From assembly GCA_025403435.1 (NCBI GenBank), contig CM046338.1:22962392-23026391 (forward strand): a stretch of DNA of 64,000 bases, read 5' to 3'. The position numbers were made by a program, and so were the translations under genes. Positions 53,496-64,000 of this stretch are shown here, piece after piece. The notes below the pieces were generated by a model. That model did no database searches. It worked only from the letters and a program-made list of their open reading frames with translations, and was not told the DNA's origin. Source of the DNA: Artocarpus heterophyllus. Its lineage: Eukaryota > Streptophyta > Magnoliopsida > Rosales > Moraceae. How positions within the stretch are numbered: the stretch's first letter is position 1; each line of letters starts with the position of its first letter.

Positions 53496-54345
53496 CTAAG
53501 AGTGTTCACCGGATTGGCTGAATCGACCAAATTGATTGGTCCAATTCAATCCAATTTATTTTTAGCAGAGAACCGATCCCAACTGGATTGAATTGGATGT
53601 GTCAATTCTTAAAAATAGACGTAGATTGAATTGGATATTTATTTTACCTTCAAAACATCCAATTCAATCTAATCCAACCACTTTTTATATCATCTATATG
53701 TATTTATATTATTGGTCCAAAATTGAGAGTCTGTTAATTTTCTATATATATATATACATACTAAATAAACCTCATAATATATATATGCATGTAATATCCA
53801 TTCTGCTAACTTTGATTCAATTTTTTTTTTCCAAACTTAGTGTATTTAGAGCATGTTTCTAATGATCAATATCAAAGAAAGGAGTAGATATGCAGAATTT
53901 GATCTATGGATTATATTTTCTCTTCTTTTTCTTTTTTTTTGGTTGAAACCTAAACTTGTTATGCTCATCAGTTTATGGTTTATTTTCTTTGAAGAATTAG
54001 ATGTTTTATAAACTTTGAAATTTTTAATTTAGAGTTAATATACGTATTTGGATTTATAGATGTGCTGTTAATTTTTACTCTCTTTTTTTTTTTTTTCAAT
54101 TGTAGTTAAACTATGTTAAAAAAAGATGCACAAGTCAAACATGAGGAAAAAAAGGAGGAGAAAATGTACACAAGCTTTAACTTGAAAACCGATTCGATCA
54201 ATCTAATCTAAACCAACCTCAATCGAATTGGATGATACATTACTATTGGATTGGATTGAATGAAATTTCTAAAAACTAACCTTTGATTGGATTGGATGTT
54301 CATTTTCTAAACTAGGTGGATTGGGTTAGACGAACATCCCTAATC
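53496..54345. mobile_element. Candidate TIR element rich in ATTGGATTGGAT
   Basis: Left end TAA-GAGTGTTCACCGGATTGG and right end CGAACATCCC-TAA are roughly inverted (GTGTTC against GATGTTCG) and each is bordered by TAA, as in PIF/Harbinger-type 3-bp duplications. Subterminal DNA on both sides is full of AATTGGATTGGA words in opposite orientation. Non-coding. Confidence 0.4.
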
Positions 54346-54660
54346 ATTGCCTTGTTTTACTTTTTTACTATAATTCATCTAAATATGTAATATGAAACAC
54401 TATAACATAGAGATAATATTCTATAGGTTGGTTCTATTCACATTCTAAATTGGATTGGATTAGATTGGATGAAATTTCTAAAAACTGACCTTTGATTGGA
54501 TTGGACATTTATTTTCTAAAATAAGCTGGATTTGGTGGGATGAACATCTCTAACTCTTGCCTCGTTTTACTTTTTTACTATCCCAATTTATCTAAATATT
54601 TAATATAAAACACTATAGTACAAAGATAATATTCTATAGAGTGGTTCTATTCACACCCGC
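54249..54660. repeat. Two tandem copies of a ~209-bp unit spanning a MULE junction
   Basis: GAAATTTCTAAAAACT occurs at 54262 and 54471, and the following sequence (TTTGATTGGATTGG, a TTGCC..GTTTTACTTTTTTAC stretch, GATAATATTCTATAG) repeats in the same order. The first copy ends in GGTTGGTTCTATTCACAT, which matches the left end of the Mutator-like element that begins at 54639. The duplication therefore includes that end. Confidence 0.8.
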
Positions 54661-55497
54661 ATTGACTATTTACATACCTCTTGAAAATAAATTTTCATAT
54701 TACAAAAAAATCTTTCAATAAAACGGCAAAAAAAGACAACTATACATGACCTGATTACATGATTAAATGTTTTTTTAATAAATAGAAACTAAGAATACAT
54801 CTTTTTTCTTTGCACACACAACTGTATGACATCTCCCTAAATAAGCAAGCTCTTAATGCATAAAACCCTAATTTTCACCATTTAATGACTATTCTAAAAA
54901 ATCATATGAAGGTAAGTTAAAGTTTCTTTATTATTACCACAATTATTTCTTTATCTTTTTTTTGTTGATTGCTAGAAGAAATATGAGAATAGATGAAAAT
55001 ATGCCATGTTGAAAGCAACATGTTTGCACGATTGTTGAAATAATCCATCATTGTCAAACAATTCATAATTATTTATTAATTTGCTCTTTTTGTTAAATTA
55101 GAAGACATGATAATAACTAAAAAATGTCCCTAAAAGATAATAAATAGATAATATTTTTTAAAAGAAAATATAATTAGTAGATATAATATTTTTTCAATAA
55201 ACTGTAATGAATACATATAATTTTTAATATAAAAATTTCCTTTATGTATGATAATGCTTCACCCCAAAAGCTCTAACAAACCAAAAAAAAAAAAAAAAAG
55301 AAGAAAGGGAAAGATAGAGAAATAAGAATGTTAAAATAATGAAAATAAAATGGTGGATGTGAAAAGAAAAATAAGGTGAGAGGAACTAATAATCTTAGAG
55401 GTAGTTTTAGAATTATAAGAGGTGTGTGTTAGCTACATTTAGTTATTTCAAAATTATAAGGGGGTGTATTTAGAAATGGGTGCAAATAAAACCACCC
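54639..55497. mobile_element. Non-autonomous Mutator-like element, 859 bp
   Basis: Left end GAGTGGTTCTATTCACACCC and inverted right end GGGTGGTTTTATTTGCACCC match at 16 of 20 positions, with weaker similarity continuing inward. The element is flanked by a perfect 9-bp target duplication TATTCTATA (54630-54638 and 55498-55506), the length typical of Mutator-like elements. It has no transposase frame. Confidence 0.75.
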
Positions 55498-55506
55498 TAT
55501 TCTATA

Positions 55507-56440
55507 ACAGAGAACGCATTTAACTCATTTTTGTTTCTAACCCCATGGTTGTTAAGAAAAGAAATTTAAAATTCATGCATAGGTAAACTATATGATGATG
55601 TTCTATATATTTATTTTGAGTTAATTAAATGAGTAAAATGGCACTTAAAACGGAGCAGATCAATCTTGAAAATGACTTTTATTGTGACCACAAAATACAT
55701 GACAGGCATTTCCATTAAGGATAGTTAATAGCGACGAGGATGATGACGACTATAATAACAATTTAATAATACCCTCATTTTCTTTTGCATATGTAAATAT
55801 TAGTTAGTTTATAATAAGGTACGCATAACTTTCGAACATTAGAGTAAAAAAAAGGGCCATGGATTACCCATGGTCTCAACCAATCATTTCTATGAGCTAC
55901 TATATTTTGTTTGGGTTTTTTACTGTTGATTCTATTCTCTCTTTTTTTTGGATAGATTTAAAAAGAGGCATTTAGAAATTAGAATTACATGTCTTTCTCA
56001 AAAAAAAAAAAAAAAAGAATAACAACCATGTCTATATATCTTTAATCCTCATAAATGGAAGGGGTAATATTAATAAGGTTTTAAAGTTTAAGGTCAATAT
56101 TTTAAATTTAAGGGTCAAAGTAAATAAGCTATCAATGTTTGGGGAGGAGAAAATAAAATTTATCCTTAAAAGGAATAAAAACTATCTTTTGCTTAACCTA
56201 TTATAACAAGTCATATAAAAACCACATCATCAAATTTAATTAAGGTATGCACTTATTACTATAATTAGATTGATAACTATTTTTTATATATCAAGATATG
56301 ATTCTTACTCAAGTTTCTGATTCTATTACAATTCTTTTTGAAACACATATTCATAATCTCAAAATTAAATAAAACAAGCTAGAAACATAAACATTTTCGC
56401 TGTACTGAAAAATAAAAAAGTAGAGACTGATTAATTAAAT
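55507..56440. other. Spacer downstream of the zinc-finger gene
   Basis: AT-rich, no gene. The part nearest 56440 is the probable 3' UTR of the minus-strand zinc-finger gene. Confidence 0.5.
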
Positions 56441-56443
56441 TAA

Positions 56444-57397
56444 TTAAAGCTTAAGACACAAATCAACAACTTCTTTTGTGCCATTGTCAGATTGATCGCT
56501 ACCTCTTTCAAGAGCTTCCCTCTTGGTTGCCCGATTGATAGCAATGTTCGGAGTAGTCGGCGAAGCACTCGAACCCGCGAAATTGCAATAAAATCCACCA
56601 CTAGTTTCTTCAAATCTTGAAGAAGAACTACTTCCTGATCCAAACCCTAATCCACCAACAGTGGTACTACTAGCTAAAAAGCCCTCCGATCTCGACATCA
56701 CATCGATGAAAGATTTGGGCCTTATAAAACCACCATGCCTTGACCACCATAAGCCGCCACCGCCGCCATCACTGCTAGCACCATCAAGGCTGAACCGGGA
56801 CCCACTGGGGGTGGCCGGGTTAGGCTTATGAATCATTGAGCCCGTACGAACCCCGAGGGGGGACCTATTGAAAGATGATCCGTACAAATGGTAGGAGGGA
56901 ATGTGTGAATAAGGGTAGTAAGGGAAATGAGGGTGCCCAAAAGCTGCCGCCGCCGCCGCTTGATCCATCCCCAGGGATCGCTTGGCCATTGCACGCTCTT
57001 GTTTGTGTGCGTTTTGATGCCCTCCCAATGCTTGGGACGTGGAGAACGATCTCTTGCAAAAGTTGCATGTAAAAGCCCTAGCTTTAGCTTTTATAGGCTT
57101 TTTCTCACGTGTGGTGTCACGAGAGGAAGACTCTATGCTTTTGTTTTTGGCATGATGAGGAGGAGAACTGGGGTTTACAGAGTTGAAAAGATTGAGTTCT
57201 AGCATCGACCCACCTGCCGATTTGTCGTTCGAAAGCTTCCGATCAAGGAGAAATCGAGAACTCGATCTGGGTTCTTCCAGTGGATGAGATTGTGATTTTT
57301 CTTTCTGTGCCATTTGCATCTTGTTGTGATCTCCATATGAGGCTGCAGACATGCTTGAAGCCTCTGAAGGACATGCTTCTAAAGAAAGGTCTTCCAT
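56444..57397 (-). CDS. Single-finger C2H2 (QALGGH) transcriptional repressor
   Basis: An intronless 317-aa nuclear protein. One plant-type C2H2 finger: Cys111, Cys114, His127 and His131 with the QALGGH signature, following a Lys/Arg-rich stretch (97-107) that may act as a nuclear localisation signal. Two EAR-type repression motifs are visible: LELNL at residues 66-70 and DLCLKL at the extreme C-terminus. EAR motifs recruit TOPLESS co-repressors. The rest is Ser/Gly-rich and probably disordered. This fits the C1-1i class (ZFP/GIS/KNUCKLES-like), but I cannot assign an orthologue. The start at 57397 is chosen because the alternative in-frame ATG at 57490 adds 31 hydrophobic residues unlike the family and lies directly next to a TATA-like box. 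Confidence 0.92.
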   Translation of the reverse strand: MEDLSLEACPSEASSMSAASYGDHNKMQMAQKEKSQSHPLEEPRSSSRFLLDRKLSNDKSAGGSMLELNLFNSVNPSSPPHHAKNKSIESSSRDTTREKKPIKAKARAFTCNFCKRSFSTSQALGGHQNAHKQERAMAKRSLGMDQAAAAAAFGHPHFPYYPYSHIPSYHLYGSSFNRSPLGVRTGSMIHKPNPATPSGSRFSLDGASSDGGGGGLWWSRHGGFIRPKSFIDVMSRSEGFLASSTTVGGLGFGSGSSSSSRFEETSGGFYCNFAGSSASPTTPNIAINRATKREALERGSDQSDNGTKEVVDLCLKL

Positions 57398-57490
57398 GGA
57401 AGAAAATTTTTTGAAACACAATAGAAAGAGTCGGTAATAACAAAAGGGAAATATGGAGTTTTGACAAAGATTGAAGAGAGTTAAGAGCAT

Positions 57491-57499
57491 CTATTTATT
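57491..57499 (-). promoter_or_regulatory. TATA-like box of the zinc-finger gene
   Basis: Minus-strand AATAAATAG about 95 bp before the chosen start codon. Spacing fits a leader of roughly 65 nt. Weak match to consensus. Confidence 0.3.
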
Positions 57500-60240
57500 G
57501 ACGCTTTGAAATAAATGCTTGATATCTATGTTTGGAAAAGAGATATCGTTTAGCAGATGTCATGTGCATTATATTAACTAAAAAAAATAGTGGAACTTTG
57601 TTAGATTTCGGCTAGTTTGTCAAATTACTTACAAACTTTCCATAAAACAAAGGTTCCTTTGCATGGAGTTGGAATTTGATATGGAACATGCATTAAAGTG
57701 TCAAACAATTAATTAAAAATTTTAAATACATGATATTTGAGCTAGTCTAATATTGATTGTGTTATGGTCATCCTAGTGTCCGTTTCTTGTTGATGAGTTG
57801 GACATTATCTTGGCAAAAGGGTGTAAATGAAGTAATACATAATATTCGAAGAAACGTGTGTGAACGTGAATCGTGTGAATGTCCTAAAATATCCGCAATA
57901 TAAGAAATTACCATAAAAAAATCATAAGAAATGAAGACGATAATTGGAAAGTTGGAAATTTTCAAAGTTTTATGAAAAATGATAATTTTTGATGATATGC
58001 TCTTAAAAGGAGATTTCTCCTATGTATATTTAATTCCTTGAATTTGGATCACATTCAATAATAACAAAAAATTTTGAAGTGTCTTGGTGAAGTGTGTTGC
58101 AAAAGTTTTGCCAAATTGATGTTGCCAAGTTTATATCATCAATCGCGCCTCGCTTTTTTTTTCCCCTTTTCATTCTCCCCTCTCCTACTCGCTCCTACTT
58201 TCACTTAGTTGTAAAAATCTAAAAAGGCATAAAAATGAGACAACAGATTTTTATTCATTATTCATCACTAAATGGTGAGGTAAGAGGCTAGAAAAAAAAA
58301 AAAGACATTTTTTTTTCTTCAACCCAACCACAACGTGCAAAAAGGAAAGTCCAAACCGAAAATAAAACACTTTGAACAATTTCTTATGCAAAAAGAGTGG
58401 AAAAACGTTACTACCAAAAGATCTCGCGGCATATTTAAAGCTATTCCACATATTTGACATAATTTTCTTTGAGTCCTATAATATATGGTTGGAAATGCAA
58501 TGTGTTTTTTCAAGGGAAAAGTTAATTAATTTCTCACCTATGTATGTATTTGTAAGTAAGATCAAGTGATCAATCTCATTAAATATGCGAGTTTTTTGGA
58601 GTCTTCTGATGAAATCATGACCACTACTCTTTTTTTCCTTAAAAAAATGACTAGTCTTTGAGTTTTTTTTTTTTTTTTTTTTTAATAAGAGAAGTGCATT
58701 AATGCTATACCTAAAGATCATATATCTTATACGAAGTAAGTCGACTATACACACACACACACACACAAAAGATAATGATATTGATTATTAATAGAAAAAG
58801 ATCATAATTTGAATGCGGTGAGAATGCGATCCCTTTAATATTGTAGTGTAACGGCTAATGGGATTTCAATTTTTGAATTGATTTCGTTGATGATTCATTC
58901 TCTATCCCCTCTAATACAGTAATAATTGTAGTTTCTATCCTTGATCTTGATCGATGCCAGAATGGAGTTGATGAACACTTAAAATTGCACATTTTTTTAA
59001 AGCTAAAATCATTTGGTTTGCATTATTGTTTGTCATTAAAACCCTTAATTAATAACATTTTTGTGTTTTATATTGTTTTGTGTCTTAGAGTAAAAATATT
59101 TTTTAATATGTGTTTTTAGTGTGTTTTTATGTTTAGTATATTTTTTATAATTTTTAGAGTCGTTTTGTTATGTTAAATATTTGTCCTGTGTCCAATAGGT
59201 AAAAACTGCTAATTTTCAAGTTGTAATTTTATTTGGAATCTTAATGTATTTTGAATTTATAAATTTGTTGTAATATAATTTTCAGTAATTTTTAAAAATA
59301 TTGTTATGTCTTAAGTAGCGTTTCCAATATAACTAAATTAGCTCTATATTATATTAGTAAGTTTTTGTGCATTTTTAGTTTATTTTTTATTTTTAAAAAT
59401 CATTGTAAATATTATGTTTGTAAAAAAAATTAATTTTAGTGCGTTTGTTAATTTTAAATTTGAAATCTAGAAGAAAAAAGGTGCAAAAAGGACAAAAATG
59501 GACAACAAATTCAAATAGTGCTTGCATCAACGCTACATCAGCAAGACATAAGATGCTACTAGAGCACTCCTCTGACCCCACTAAAAACAGTAAAACAATG
59601 CCTAAACTAGTGTGGAGAATCTAGTGAGATAAAAAGATAATCTTGTATCTAAAGTACTCTGGTATGGTTTTTAACTCTGAATCTATATTGTGATGTTTAT
59701 ATTTTTATAGAATAAATTATATTTTTCACTTTTTTAATAATTATTATTAATGTTGTTATGCTGTCCATTTTTACATAAATTCAGTCATGCTTTTTTTATG
59801 TAATTTAATTATGTTGTATAATTAATAGTGATAAAAATGAAATAATGCTTAATTTTATGGGATGTCTTTTACTGCAATAAGACTTGTTATATTGTCGATT
59901 TTAGATATTTCATAAGACGAGGTTCGGTCAAAATTAATGCAATAATATATTTCATTAAAATATATTATTTTTGATTTGTTATTATCTTTTTTTAATCTTA
60001 AAATTATGTTAATTATAATTGTAATAATAATAGTTATAATTTTCATATTAGTGCACCTACTATCTATTAAGAGGTAGTTATTTTGCTATTTTTTTTTTAT
60101 AGGAAACCCTTATTGTATTATAGCTTGTTATATTGTCACTTCAGGTTGACTTATACAAATAATAATTGTGCTTATGGAAAAGATATAATAAGTCAAATAT
60201 TTTAGATAATTATTATTTGGAGTTAATTTATATATCAGTT
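57500..60240. other. Gene-free AT-rich DNA
   Basis: Promoter-side flank of the zinc-finger gene, followed by repeats. It includes a poly(T) tract at 58660-58682 and a (CA)n microsatellite at about 58750-58767. A GC-richer patch at 59460-59640 has no recognisable protein. No RNA gene was seen. Confidence 0.5.
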
Positions 60241-60248
60241 ACAAAATA

Positions 60249-60318
60249 TATGAGTGATTCTCGAAACCTTACCTTGTTGGTTATATGAGTGATTTTCAAA
60301 ACCTTACCTTGTTGGTTT
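60249..60318. repeat. Tandem duplication of a ~36-bp unit
   Basis: TATGAGTGATTCTCGAAACC and TATGAGTGATTTTCAAAACC, each followed by TTACCTTGTTGGTT, lie next to each other. Confidence 0.8.
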
Positions 60319-60744
60319 TATGTTTTAAAGTTTAAATCAAAAATCACAAAAATATATATATTTTTTAATTTTAAACTTTGTTTTAAGACCGCTTGTCTTT
60401 TTGAACGTTCATGTTTATCAATCTCAAGTGATGAATTTTTCACCTCCCTGTGAATACAACAACTATTTTTATGTTACAAGAGTCCGCGTTTTAAGAAACA
60501 TTTTAGGCAAGACATCATCAGTAGTTTTCTAATTTGAACCAAGAAAGGAAACCGCTTGAATATGATACGTATCTTATATGTTACGATATGTTCCACTTTA
60601 TATATAGAAACTACACGTCGTTTTCTTACTTTTGTCAACAAGGTGTAAAGAAACGCAATGCCATTTTACATAACACGAATAAAATGTATCCTTTTTAACG
60701 TCGTTTCCATGTTCACAAGGACAGCATAAAATTAAAATATTAGG

Positions 60745-61345
60745 ATGTATAAATAAATATATGGAAATTTAGTATTTGTATACATGACATTTTATGTAGC
60801 AAAAGACGCCACTTTTTTTATCCGGTCAATCATAAAGCCACATTCGTTTTCACAATACAAAAAAGGCATGTCTTATTTTAGTTCTTTTTGTTTCTTTTCT
60901 TTAATAAATTGATCCACAATTAATATAGCGAAATATTTGAAATTTCCTACTCATTAAGCACGACTACAAAATGTAGTACTATCTTAGAAGACGCTTAAAA
61001 AATGACGGTTTTTATAAAAATCGTCGTCATATCTGCATCAAATAATCATCGCTAACATCGTTTGAAGGAAGACATAAAAGTAAATCATTCATTTTTTATT
61101 AGAAACATGTTTAATTACAAAACACATATTTTATATATATATATATATATATAAATGCCATATTTATATACATGATATTTTATTTTATGTGGAAAAAGAT
61201 GACACCTTTTTCCCTACCAATAATAAAATCACACATCATTTTCAAAGTATAAAAAAGTCGTGTCCCGTTTTAATTTTTTTCTTTTGTTTAATAAATTGAT
61301 CCTCGGTCAATTTAGCTAAATATTTGAAATCATCTGTTTTAGGCA
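60745..61345. repeat. Diverged ~200-bp direct duplication
   Basis: The segments 60750-60945 and 61150-61340 share in order: TATACATGA..ATTTTATGT, AAAAGA..CACC/CACT, AATCATAAAG/AATAAAATCACA, TTTTCA.A.TA.AAAAA, TCTTTTGTTT/TTCTTTTCTTT, AATAAATTGATCC, and AAATATTTGAAAT. Spacing is about 395 bp. Between them lies a small hairpin (TGACGGTTTTTATAAAAATC and GTCGTCA near 61004-61030) and a (TA)n tract at 61133-61153. Confidence 0.55.
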
Positions 61346-62637
61346 TAAGTTTTAAACTTCAAAAATTAGATTAAAAAATACTAGATTTCATTCTTATTGT
61401 AATTAACCAAGTGTTAGAGTAAAAGATACAATTTCAATTAAACCACCAAAATCGACAAGTCCCATTGTTCAACAACATTTATTAACAACTTTTTAGGATT
61501 GTTCAAGAAAAGACTCAGAACCAAAGGCAACCAAATTGTACTAACTGGCTCGATGGTTGATGAAACCAAACCTCCTATTGTTTGCTTATTCAACTAGTGG
61601 TTTTGGGATTTCTCCTTTGAACGGTGATCGAAATCGATGATTTTCTTTTCTTTCGAAATTTTCTCCTTCCCTTTTGCTTCCTCATTATATCCATTCCCTC
61701 GACAATCTCCTTATTTGTTCCCTTTACCCTTTAGCTACGACTATAAACCCTTCATTTCCGTCTTCCAAATGTAACTAGTTTCCAATCCTCTCAATCCCCT
61801 CCTTCTTTGTGCTTCACTTATAGAATAAAAAAACAATCTCAAACACATGTAGATTTTCCTAAAAACAATAAACATGTCCTCCTCCTCCTCCTCCTTCTTT
61901 GCAACTTTTTCCCTAAGCACTCAAACTTCCTCCTCTTCCTTCCCTTCACCCTTTATTTATAGCTATTTCTTCCCTAGCTGCCCAAACCCCATTAAAAACC
62001 CTATTTACCCAAACCCTCGTTTTCCTTCTCTTTTTCGTTTTATTTGAAATCCTGGTCGTACCTCATCGTTGCATCCTTGCCTCCATAATTATCGTACAAG
62101 CATCATCGGTGATCAACAAAACCAACCAAAAAAAGATCAATCATAGCATGGTTGGTATCTTCCTTTCTCGATTGGACCTCAAATTCCCAATTTCTAGAGC
62201 ATTTGGCAAGAAAACCTACTAAAATAGCCGGTCACCAACAGAGCAACACCCTTAGCTATTATAAGTTATAGTACAAAAATTAAAAAAAAATGATATTGGA
62301 ATATTAAAATATCTATTTTATTGCAAAGAACCCTATAAAAGTTGTTGTTGATTTCCTTCCCATTTTGCAAAATCATACTTCTAAATTTTTCATTGTAGCT
62401 AATAACAATTTTAATTTTTTGTTTTTGTAAACAACACATCTTATTTTTTAAAATGGTTAATAAATAACACAATTAAATTTAAGAGAATATTGTAAAGGCC
62501 AAAAAAGAGTAAATTGTACAAATAAAAAACAACTAAAGTGGCATTGTAAATAGACGACCTTTATGGGGTAGATTGTAAATAGTAGGATCTTTATCCCGAT
62601 ACAATTTTATAATGGATGATAAAACCCCTATCATACG
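61346..62637. other. Gene-free region with pyrimidine-rich section
   Basis: 61640-62040 is unusually CT-rich on the + strand, with a (TCC)n tract at about 61876-61895. Its minus strand contains CTATAAATAAAGG near 61951-61963, a good TATA-like sequence. This combination can occur in LTR promoters, but no termini, target duplication or coding sequence were found. Confidence 0.35.
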
Positions 62638-62638
62638 A

Positions 62639-62711
62639 GCCGTCTTAGCTCAGCCGGTAGAGCGCGTGGCTTTTAACCACGTGGTCGTGGGTTCGATTCC
62701 CACAGACGGCG
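62639..62711 (+). tRNA. tRNA-Lys (UUU)
   Basis: A 73-nt cloverleaf. The 7-bp acceptor stem GCCGTCT pairs with AGACGGC, followed by discriminator G. The D arm begins AGCTCAGCCGGTAGAGC, the anticodon stem is GTGGC/ACCAC-like with loop CTTTTAA (anticodon TTT), and the T arm is CGTGGGTTCGATTCCCAC with a perfect GGTTCGATTCC B box. No intron. A TTTT run about 30 nt downstream can terminate RNA polymerase III. It decodes AAA (and AAG by wobble) lysine codons. Confidence 0.97.
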
Positions 62712-62817
62712 GTTCTGTCGAACTCAGTCTAATACACATTTTGTAAAATTTAGAGACAAGATTTTGTCGTTTTAGCATAAGAACGCGAACTTGGATAATA
62801 CATCACTTATATAAAGT

Positions 62818-62970
62818 TCAACCCTTACTCTTAAAATGTACTGCTCTATCCACTTAAATTTTACTCCATGAGCAAAAAAACTTTCTTCCAACTTCACCCC
62901 TTATTCTTAAAATGTACTACTCTATCTACTTAAATTTTATTCCATAGGAAAAAAACTTCCTTCCATCCAA
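62818..62970. repeat. Tandem duplication of a ~76-bp unit downstream of the tRNA
   Basis: CCCTTACTCTTAAAATGTAC and CCCTTATTCTTAAAATGTAC, each followed by TCTATC.ACTTAAATTTTA and an A-run, lie next to each other. Confidence 0.8.
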
Positions 62971-64000
62971 TTTTCGATAGTTTTAACCATTCTTTTGCTA
63001 ACTTGGCACCTGATTTATGGGAGGTTGAAAAAAAATGACAATGAATATCATTCCTCCAAAACTCATATCACAATTTTTTTTCTTCTCTGTAACCAGTTTT
63101 TGGTATTAATTCAAAATCAATCTTTCTTTTTCCTCTTTCTTTCATTCTTTTTTTCCCAACGGTAAAAGTTAAAATTTTTGAGAAACAATAATATGCATTA
63201 TTGAGCCTTTTTTTATTTTAAGTTTTAAGAAGTAAAGAAACAAACATTCAATGAAAAACAAACGTCAATCAAGTATGCTAATCGAACAACCCTTTAACAT
63301 ATGGTCTCTTGAAGGAGCAACAAAATAATAACATATAGGACTAGGATATCGTTAATGGATCTATACCACAAAATCAATAATAAATCCAAAAGTTATTCAT
63401 GGCTAACTGATATGGAATTAAACCTTCTTTTGCGCTAGTAGTTTTAAAATGTAAAATTAAAAATATTTGACTACAAACAAAAATTTAAAAAAAAAAAAAA
63501 ACTTATCTTGTTTTAGAATTTCAAAACTAGTGGAACTCCTATTGCTTTGGGGAATCCTCATCTTTAGTGCTTGAGGTCAAGAGAAGAAAACTTCCATAAT
63601 AAGTGGTTGAAATAGGTAAGATAAGGGTCTGTTGTTTGAGATTTAAATTTTAGGGAACTGTTTCTAGGTTTTTTTAGCACCATTCAAATACACTTTCTAG
63701 ATAATGTTAAATGACTCATATGCCCTTTTTCACTTGTTCACTTGATTCTATTACAGTCAAATAAGTAAAAAAGTGGCTAAATTTAACAAAAGTTGGATAG
63801 ACAAAGGTAATTTTTGCTAACGAAACAGACTTTAATGGATCAAATAATGTATTTTAAAAGTCAGAGAACAAAGTCACATAAATGACATAGTTTGAGGGCA
63901 AATATAAAAATTTTATTTATACAATATAGATAATATAATAGAATGAGTAACCTAAAAGGTTCCATAACTGGGAGTCCCATTTATTATATTGCTTCTCTCG
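62971..64000. other. Gene-free AT-rich DNA to the window end
   Basis: No coding region or RNA is recognised. It contains poly(A/T) tracts (for example 63487-63502). Confidence 0.5.

Noticed and set aside
57395..57490. Upstream in-frame ATG at 57490 as start of the zinc-finger protein
   Set aside because: The 31 extra residues are hydrophobic and Cys/Phe-rich, unlike the family, and the ATG sits beside the TATA-like box.
61640..62040. TCC-rich segment as a coding exon on the - strand
   Set aside because: Frequent stops in all frames outside the simple repeat; only a TATA-like site is notable.

Overview
The window is nuclear DNA from a eudicot plant. It is AT-rich, its protein genes are split by GT-AG introns, the protein families are plant-specific (an RLCK-VII/PBL kinase, a plant SCL-type SR protein, a phloem-protein-16-like C2 protein, an EAR-motif C2H2 repressor), and it carries a Ty3/gypsy chromovirus plus many MITE-like repeats. 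I cannot name the species from sequence alone.

Layout from left to right. (1) 1-3.93 kb: cytosolic triosephosphate isomerase, + strand; eight of nine exons are in the window and the first lies to the left. (2) 3.93-16.06 kb: gene-poor DNA with a dead intronless LOG (cytokinin-activating enzyme) copy, a 583-bp solo LTR, a PIF/Harbinger transposase scrap, MITE-like repeats and a Helitron-like 3' end. (3) 16.37-18.54 kb: a myristoylated/palmitoylated receptor-like cytoplasmic kinase, six exons. (4) 18.5-21.6 kb: diverged tandem repeats and a possible two-exon micro-gene of 46 codons. (5) 21,733-30,747: a complete 9.0-kb Ty3/gypsy chromovirus on the - strand with ACAAG target duplications, PBS, PPT and about 2.13-kb LTRs; its single gag-pol frame is broken by two internal TAG codons. 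(6) 31.8-34.8 kb: an organelle-type RlmN-like radical-SAM RNA methyltransferase, ten exons. (7) 36.0-40.9 kb: an SCL30/SCL33-type SR splicing factor whose introns hold several repeat insertions, including a 272-bp solo LTR. (8) 42,029-46,088: a 4.06-kb solo LTR (TSD GAGAC) inserted in the 5' leader of the next gene. (9) 46.1-49.2 kb: a 153-aa C2-domain protein of the PP16/elicitor-responsive type. (10) 49.5-56.4 kb: copia gag scrap, LTR-like DNA, tandem duplications, and a Mutator-like element with a perfect 9-bp TSD. (11) 56.4-57.4 kb: single-finger C2H2 transcriptional repressor, - strand, single coding exon. (12) 57.4-64 kb: AT-rich repeats and a tRNA-Lys(UUU) gene.

The host genes are unrelated housekeeping, signalling and regulatory loci and do not form a pathway or cluster. 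I see no CRISPR, phage or operon-like system. The most interesting parts are the insertions: the giant solo LTR separating the C2 gene from its promoter, the palindromic repeat array inside the chromovirus LTRs, and a set of elements whose target duplications can be read directly. Exon boundaries were placed by reading frame, splice consensus and protein-family continuity; transcript data would be needed to confirm them.
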